Positions 6,435 to 9,926 of a stretch of DNA of 9,926 bases are shown one piece after another. The DNA is from Spirochaetales bacterium (GTDB lineage Bacteria > Spirochaetota > Spirochaetia > SZUA-6 > DRHE01), in NCBI GenBank assembly GCA_016930895.1, contig JAFGFV010000021.1, positions 1 through 9,926 of the forward strand. Direction: 5' to 3'. Under the pieces are notes generated by a model that did no database searches, was not told the origin of the DNA, and saw only the letters and a list, made by a program, of their open reading frames with translations. The position numbers were made by a program, and so were the translations under genes. Each line of letters begins with the position of its first letter. Position 1 is the stretch's first letter.

Positions 6435-7233
6435 CGATCGGTACGTCACGGCAAGACGGACGCTGCTGACAGCCCTCGAGGCTCTTCGGCCGCACCTCGA
6501 GGCGGTGGTACTCGTCGGCGCCCAAGCGATCTACCTGCACACCGGGGAGGCCGACCTCGCCGTGGCGCCGTTCACTATCGATGCTGATCTGTCGCTTGAC
6601 CCGGCGGCGATGCCCGACGACCCACTACTTGCCGATTTGATGGCGGCAGCCAAGTTCCTTCCGACCGCTGATCCGGGGCGGTGGGTTGACCCTTCCGGGG
6701 TGTCCGTGGATCTCATGGTGCCCGAGGCACTCGCCGGACCCGGTCGCCGGGGCGCGGACCTCGGGGTGCACGGCCGCCGAGTCGCCCGGCGTGCCAGGGG
6801 GTTGGAGGCGTGCCTGGTCGATCGTGCCCCCGCCGTCATCGAGGCACTGGAAGCGGCCGACACGCGTCACTTCCGGGTCTCTGTCGCCGGCCCGAGCGGG
6901 TTACTCGTCGCCAAGATCATCAAGATCAACGAGCGAGTCGAGGAGCCCGGCCGAAGCAGGCAGAAGGATGCCCTGGATGTCGTCCGGATCCTCCGCGCCA
7001 TCCCGACCGAGACCCTCACCACCGGCCTAGCCGCTCTGCAATCAGACCCACGGTCGGCCGAAGTCACCTCGCAGGGTTTGGAGGCGTTCAGAACGCTGTT
7101 CGGCAACAGCGGTGGGCTAGGGGTGCGGATGGCCGTCGCCGCGGTGGTGGGCCTTGAGGACCCCGACACGCTCGCAGCTTCAACCATCATCCTGGCTTCC
7201 GATCTGATGCTGTCGATAGACCATCGCCGTTGA
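6418..7233 (+). CDS. AbiEii/DUF1814-like nucleotidyltransferase, putative toxin of a type IV TA pair
   Basis: This 271-aa protein looks like a DNA polymerase beta-type nucleotidyltransferase. VLVGAQAIYLHTG (31-43) is the nucleotide-binding turn, where family members usually have GG or GS and this one has Gly34-Ala35. Asp55-Ala-Asp57 in TIDADLSLDP is the metal-binding DxD, and Asp98 in VSVDLMVPEAL is the likely third carboxylate. The helical second half has LLVAKIIKINER (162-173) and RQKDALDVVRIL (181-192), matching the Lys and KD-xx-D positions conserved in AbiEii/DUF1814 proteins. Known relatives (AbiEii, mycobacterial MenT) act by transferring nucleotides, in MenT to tRNA acceptor ends, and are held in check by the partner gene. 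The start lies inside the preceding gene, 17 bp before its end, so the two are translationally coupled. Toxicity and substrate are inferred from family and gene order. Confidence 0.82.
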   Translation: MPGAVDDRYVTARRTLLTALEALRPHLEAVVLVGAQAIYLHTGEADLAVAPFTIDADLSLDPAAMPDDPLLADLMAAAKFLPTADPGRWVDPSGVSVDLMVPEALAGPGRRGADLGVHGRRVARRARGLEACLVDRAPAVIEALEAADTRHFRVSVAGPSGLLVAKIIKINERVEEPGRSRQKDALDVVRILRAIPTETLTTGLAALQSDPRSAEVTSQGLEAFRTLFGNSGGLGVRMAVAAVVGLEDPDTLAASTIILASDLMLSIDHRR

Positions 7234-7323
7234 GGTAGGGCCTGCTGGACGCCAGATCCCCCACGCGTCGTCCCCACCGCACGGTCGGCGGCGGCCGAAC
7301 CTGTGGCGGGTGAAGCCCCCACC

Positions 7324-7337
7324 CCCGGCCCACCGGG
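7324..7337. repeat. Small hairpin CCCGG/CCGGG in the convergent gap
   Basis: A perfect 5-bp stem with a CCCA loop, about 90 bp after the nucleotidyltransferase stop. It may contribute to ending transcription from either side, but there is no T-tract. Confidence 0.3.
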
Positions 7338-7371
7338 CTAGTAATCCGAGCGGGTTGACCCCCCGGATCTT

Positions 7372-7384
7372 GCCCGAATCGGGC
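7372..7384. repeat. Small hairpin GCCCG-AAT-CGGGC in the convergent gap
   Basis: A perfect 5-bp G/C stem with a three-base loop, placed about 55 bp after the MazG-like stop on the minus strand. A bidirectional U-less terminator is possible but cannot be shown from sequence. Confidence 0.3.
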
Positions 7385-7437
7385 CCGGAACCCCTATGCA
7401 GTGGAGCCTCGCAGGGCGCCGACAAACCTCGGGGCCC

Positions 7438-7791
7438 CTACCTCTTCCCGGCGCTCCCCCTCACCTCACTCGCGGGGTACCGCTCCGCGTTCTCCCGCAG
7501 CTTCCGCCACACCGCCTCGGTCAGGTTGATCCCCAGCAAGTCCGCCATCCTGACTACGTACTGCAGCACGTCGGCCAGTTCGTCCTCCACTGCTCGGCGC
7601 TGCGCCGGGTCCCCAGCTACAGAAGCGGACTCCTCCGGCGTCAGCCACTGGAAGATCTCCAGCAGCTCCCCGGCCTCGCCGGCCACGGCCATGGCCAGGT
7701 TCTTCGGGGTGTGGAACTGATCCCAGTCCCGCTCGGCGGCGAAGCCTCGAAGGAACTCGGCCACCGCCGCCAGGTCGAGGGGTTCGCTCAT
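7438..7791 (-). CDS. MazG-like nucleotide pyrophosphohydrolase (dCTPase/RS21-C6 type)
   Basis: This 117-aa protein matches the compact, single-domain MazG-like enzymes that hydrolyse (d)NTPs to the monophosphate and pyrophosphate in the cytosol. The opening FAAERDWDQFHTPKNLAMAV (17-36) is the hallmark of the dCTP pyrophosphatase/RS21-C6 branch. The metal-binding ExxE...ExxD set is complete: Glu39 and Glu42 in GEAGELLEIFQWL, then Glu71 and Asp74 in EDELADVLQYVVRMADLLGINL. KLRENAERYPASE near the C terminus is also typical. Its ATG overlaps the stop of the upstream helicase gene by 4 bases (ATGA), so the two are co-transcribed and translationally coupled. That context suggests a job beyond general nucleotide house-cleaning, perhaps altering nucleotide pools together with the helicase; this is inference. 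The exact substrate cannot be told. Confidence 0.93.
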   Translation of the reverse strand: MSEPLDLAAVAEFLRGFAAERDWDQFHTPKNLAMAVAGEAGELLEIFQWLTPEESASVAGDPAQRRAVEDELADVLQYVVRMADLLGINLTEAVWRKLRENAERYPASEVRGSAGKR

Positions 7792-9719
7792 GCCGGCTCC
7801 TCCACCTGGGCAGTTTCTTCAGCAGGAGCTACAGGGTGCGCCCGCCGCGGCTCCACCCGGCTCAGAAAGAAGTCCCGTGTCGCCGGGTCCTCGAAGTACA
7901 CGTAGCACCCCTTCAGCCCCCGGGTGAGCAGCACCCGGTAGGTCTGCTTCACCAGGCTGGTGAAGGCCTCGGCGGAATCCTTGGCGGCCCGGCGCACCAC
8001 CGAGTCCTTGCTGAACTCCGCCTGCCCCACCCAGCCATCACGGGCCCTATGCACCAGGTCCCGGCCGAAGATCACGCCGACATAGTCGAACTCGAAGCCC
8101 TGGGCGGTGTAGATGCAACCCACCTGGTTGAGCCCGTTCGGGTCGGATGCCCAGAAGTGCGACTTCGGGATCCCTGCGGCCAGGCCGGAAGCCTCCGGCT
8201 TGGCGTTCCACGGCATCTGCCAGCCATCGACCCGCACATCATCGACCAGGGTGCCGTCGGAGTTGGGGTTCGACCACGGCCAGCAGAAACCGGCCACCAG
8301 GCGGGCCGAATGGCCCACAGCCGCCTTCTGGTTGATGAGTGCCTGCAACTCCCCCGGGGAATCGACCACGTCGAACTCGAAGTCCTCATCGGCCTCCCAC
8401 AGGGTGTAGGGGGTGCGGGCGATGCCCAGGGTACTCTCCACCCATCCGATGAAGGCCTCCGAGCCGCCGCAGCGGAACTGGGTCTCCAACTCGTACTCGT
8501 GCAGCGGCGCCTCGTGGGTGGCTGCGGCCTGGCGGATCAGGTCGGAGCTGCCGATCTCGCCGGGCCGCACCACCTGGAGGTCGTCGATGAAGAACACAGG
8601 CACCCGGGCGACGGCAACCAGCTCATCGATCTGGGGGCGCCCCGACCTCTCGCCCCTGGGCGTGAAGCGGTCGTAGCTGGCTTCCCTGATGCGGTGCGCC
8701 TCGTCGCAGACGATCACGTCGATGACCTCAGGGTCGTCGTTGCGATAGGAGTTGAAGTACTTGAACTGCACCCCGGCCCGGCGCCCCACCACCTTGCGCA
8801 CGTTCTCGGTGAAGGCCCGGGAGCCGGTGGCGTGGTGGGTGACGTACCCCAGGCGGGAGAGCTCGGCCACCAGGTTCAGGGCGATGACCGACTTGCCCGT
8901 GCCGGGGCCACCCCGGATGAGAAAGATCGCCTTCTCCCCGGTGCGGGAAGCCTCGGCCACCCGGGCCAGGACCGAGTTGAAGGCCACCCGCTGCTCGTCG
9001 AGCAGGATGTAGGTGGGCTCGCCCTGGATCATGCGGGCGGTGTGCTCGAGCAGCTTCTTGTGAGGCCGGTAGCGGCCGGCGAGCACGGTGTCGAGCACCG
9101 GGATGCCTCCGCCCTCGCCCAGGCGGTCCTGCAGGTACCCGGCCAGGACGGTGGTCTGGTCGCCGGTGAAGACGGGATTCACGGCCAGCAGGTCGGCGTG
9201 GCGCCGGTCGAAGATCTCCGACGCTGGGTCGTAGCGCATGTTGTGCAGGAAGGCGCAGCCTTGCAGGCCGACTTCGCCTTCACTAAAGGCGGTGTGGGTG
9301 TCCTGCAGGTAGGTCTGGTAGCCGCCCACCTGGGCCGAGGGGTGCAGGACCTCCCGCTTGCGGCCGCCCACGAAGGCGACCACGCAGTCCTGCACCGTGG
9401 TGGGGAAGGCCTGGTCCCACTGCTTCAGTTCGACAATCACCGCGCCGTCCCGGCCGTCGGGGTCCCGGCCGGTGAGGAGCACGTCGAGCCGCCGGGAACT
9501 GAGCGGCAGCTGCCACTCGACGATCACCCCGTGGTCGTTCAACTTGGCGTAGTCGACGGTGTCGGCCATGGCCTTCAGCGAGTTACGCCAGGCGCCGACC
9601 TCGGATGCCGGCGGCCGGTAGCGGAAGTGGTCGAAGAAGCTGGCGGCGATCTTGTCGCCGATGCGGTTGAGGGTGGAATCCTCAACGAACGCGACGCTGG
9701 TGCCCTCGTAGAGGTGCAT
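7788..9719 (-). CDS. DUF2075 (Schlafen group 3-like) helicase with N-terminal PD-(D/E)XK nuclease domain
   Basis: This 643-aa protein fuses a nuclease-like domain to a superfamily 1-type helicase of the DUF2075 family. N-terminal nuclease motifs: Asp79 in RRLDVLLTG, Glu97-Leu-Lys99 in AVIVELKQW, and Gln130-x3-Tyr134 in SAQVGGYQTYL, a full RecB-like set. Helicase motifs: Walker A GGPGTGKS (270-277), Walker B DVIVCDEAHR (334-343), FIDDLQVV (377-384), ETQFRCGG (412-419), YTAQGFEFDYVGVIFG (537-552) and TYRVLLTRGLKG (593-604). The last 20 or so residues are a low-complexity acidic/Pro-Ala tail. The start MHLYEGTSVAFVED fits the usual beginning of this family. It is the first gene of a two-gene operon with the MazG-like enzyme (4-bp overlap). 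DUF2075 proteins often lie in defence islands; a role in recognising or destroying foreign nucleic acid is likely but not shown. Confidence 0.9.
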   Translation of the reverse strand: MHLYEGTSVAFVEDSTLNRIGDKIAASFFDHFRYRPPASEVGAWRNSLKAMADTVDYAKLNDHGVIVEWQLPLSSRRLDVLLTGRDPDGRDGAVIVELKQWDQAFPTTVQDCVVAFVGGRKREVLHPSAQVGGYQTYLQDTHTAFSEGEVGLQGCAFLHNMRYDPASEIFDRRHADLLAVNPVFTGDQTTVLAGYLQDRLGEGGGIPVLDTVLAGRYRPHKKLLEHTARMIQGEPTYILLDEQRVAFNSVLARVAEASRTGEKAIFLIRGGPGTGKSVIALNLVAELSRLGYVTHHATGSRAFTENVRKVVGRRAGVQFKYFNSYRNDDPEVIDVIVCDEAHRIREASYDRFTPRGERSGRPQIDELVAVARVPVFFIDDLQVVRPGEIGSSDLIRQAAATHEAPLHEYELETQFRCGGSEAFIGWVESTLGIARTPYTLWEADEDFEFDVVDSPGELQALINQKAAVGHSARLVAGFCWPWSNPNSDGTLVDDVRVDGWQMPWNAKPEASGLAAGIPKSHFWASDPNGLNQVGCIYTAQGFEFDYVGVIFGRDLVHRARDGWVGQAEFSKDSVVRRAAKDSAEAFTSLVKQTYRVLLTRGLKGCYVYFEDPATRDFFLSRVEPRRAHPVAPAEETAQVEEPA

Positions 9720-9926
9720 GGCCGGAGGCTACCCGGGTGGGACCGCCCGAGAGGCGGTCGCTGCCCAGCCTACGGGCCCGCTCCCCGATCGGGTCTACCT
9801 CCCCGGGGACGGGTGCCCGGTCAGGTTGGTTCCCCCGAACCCCCAGGCCTACAGGTCGGCCGAGTTGAGTGTGGGCCAGGGGCAATCGTGCACCACCCTG
9901 ACTAGAACCTTCGCGAGTTCCAGCCA
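9720..9926. other. Upstream region of the helicase/MazG operon, no gene seen
   Basis: About 207 bp to the window edge without a convincing gene. Besides the 7-bp hairpin it holds the palindromes ACCCGGGT (9731-9738) and CCCGATCGGG (9784-9793) and a small hairpin GGTTC-CCCC-GAACC (9828-9841). The promoter of the minus-strand operon should lie here but I cannot place it. Confidence 0.4.
9741..9759. promoter_or_regulatory. Perfect 7-bp hairpin just upstream of the helicase gene
   Basis: GACCGCC (9741-9747) and GGCGGTC (9753-9759) pair perfectly around a CGAGA loop. It lies 22-40 bp before the helicase ATG at 9719, so it may be an operator or a 5' leader structure affecting translation. No clear promoter hexamers or Shine-Dalgarno were recognised beside it. 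Confidence 0.4.

Larger units (their letters stand above)
7234..7437. other. Convergent intergenic region with small palindromes
   Basis: This 204-bp, very C/G-rich gap lies between the ends of two converging operons. It contains several short perfect hairpins: CTGG-ACG-CCAG (7245-7255), CCCGG-CCCA-CCGGG (7324-7337), GCCCG-AAT-CGGGC (7372-7384), and the palindrome GGGGCCCC (7431-7438) touching the MazG stop codon. None is followed by a T-tract, so if they stop transcription it is without the classical U-run, as is common in high-GC bacteria. I searched it for a tRNA cloverleaf or T-loop and found none. Confidence 0.5.

Noticed and set aside
5472..6449. A 325-residue minus-strand open frame opposite the AbiEi-like gene
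   Set aside because: Arg/Gly-rich translation without motifs; the opposite strand has a motif-bearing protein, a promoter and coupling to the next gene.
7310..7440. Possible tRNA or attachment-site remnant in the convergent gap
   Set aside because: No T-loop motif, acceptor pairing or anticodon arm could be assembled, only small hairpins.
7836..9905. A 689-residue plus-strand open frame opposite the helicase gene
   Set aside because: It is antisense to a gene with clear helicase and nuclease motifs; the translation is His/Gly/Val/Leu-rich without family features, an artefact of high GC.
1..9926. CRISPR arrays, insertion sequences, phage genes
   Set aside because: No regularly spaced repeats, transposase or integrase motifs, or structural phage genes were found on either strand.

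Overview
The window is high-GC bacterial DNA, most likely from an actinobacterium. The codons are G/C-rich at third positions, most stops are TGA, genes overlap by a few bases, and the NTase and AbiEi-like proteins resemble actinobacterial relatives. This assignment rests on style and family resemblance, not on a marker gene. Every gene that can be interpreted fits antiviral or genome defence, or nucleotide control. No rRNA, tRNA, CRISPR array, transposase, integrase or core housekeeping gene was seen. The window reads as a slice of a defence island made of three adjacent modules.

Module 1 (minus strand, about 1-4972) is a modification-dependent (type IV, McrBC-like) restriction operon. In transcription order it holds a small XRE/Cro-type regulator, a 948-aa McrB-like AAA+ protein with two PUA/EVE-type reader domains, a 523-aa DUF2357/PDDEXK_7 nuclease in the McrC role, and an unrecognised gene that runs off the left edge. 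The first three genes overlap (17 bp and 23 bp). A cluster of short inverted repeats lies just upstream of the regulator.

Module 2 (plus strand, about 5268-7233) is a two-gene unit resembling type IV (AbiE-type) toxin-antitoxin systems. The first gene encodes a winged-helix protein with the C-terminal region typical of AbiEi-like antitoxins. Its N-terminal third carries what looks like a complete PD-(D/E)XK nuclease motif set. The second gene overlaps it by 17 bp and encodes an AbiEii/DUF1814-like nucleotidyltransferase. A plausible promoter precedes the unit, overlaid with three TGTTTC half-sites that look like an autoregulatory operator.

Module 3 (minus strand, 7438-9719) is a DUF2075 (Schlafen group 3-like) helicase with an N-terminal PD-(D/E)XK nuclease domain. 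It overlaps by 4 bp (ATGA) a MazG-like nucleotide pyrophosphohydrolase of the dCTPase/RS21-C6 type.

Hand counts on a few 60-base lines suggest that the McrBC operon (about 50-57% GC in sampled lines) is clearly less GC-rich than modules 2 and 3 (about 68-75%). This fits separate acquisition, with a boundary in the divergent intergenic region 4973-5333. The most novel-looking elements are the nuclease-like fold inside the AbiEi-type antitoxin, the MazG/DUF2075 pair, and the unidentified last gene of the McrBC operon.
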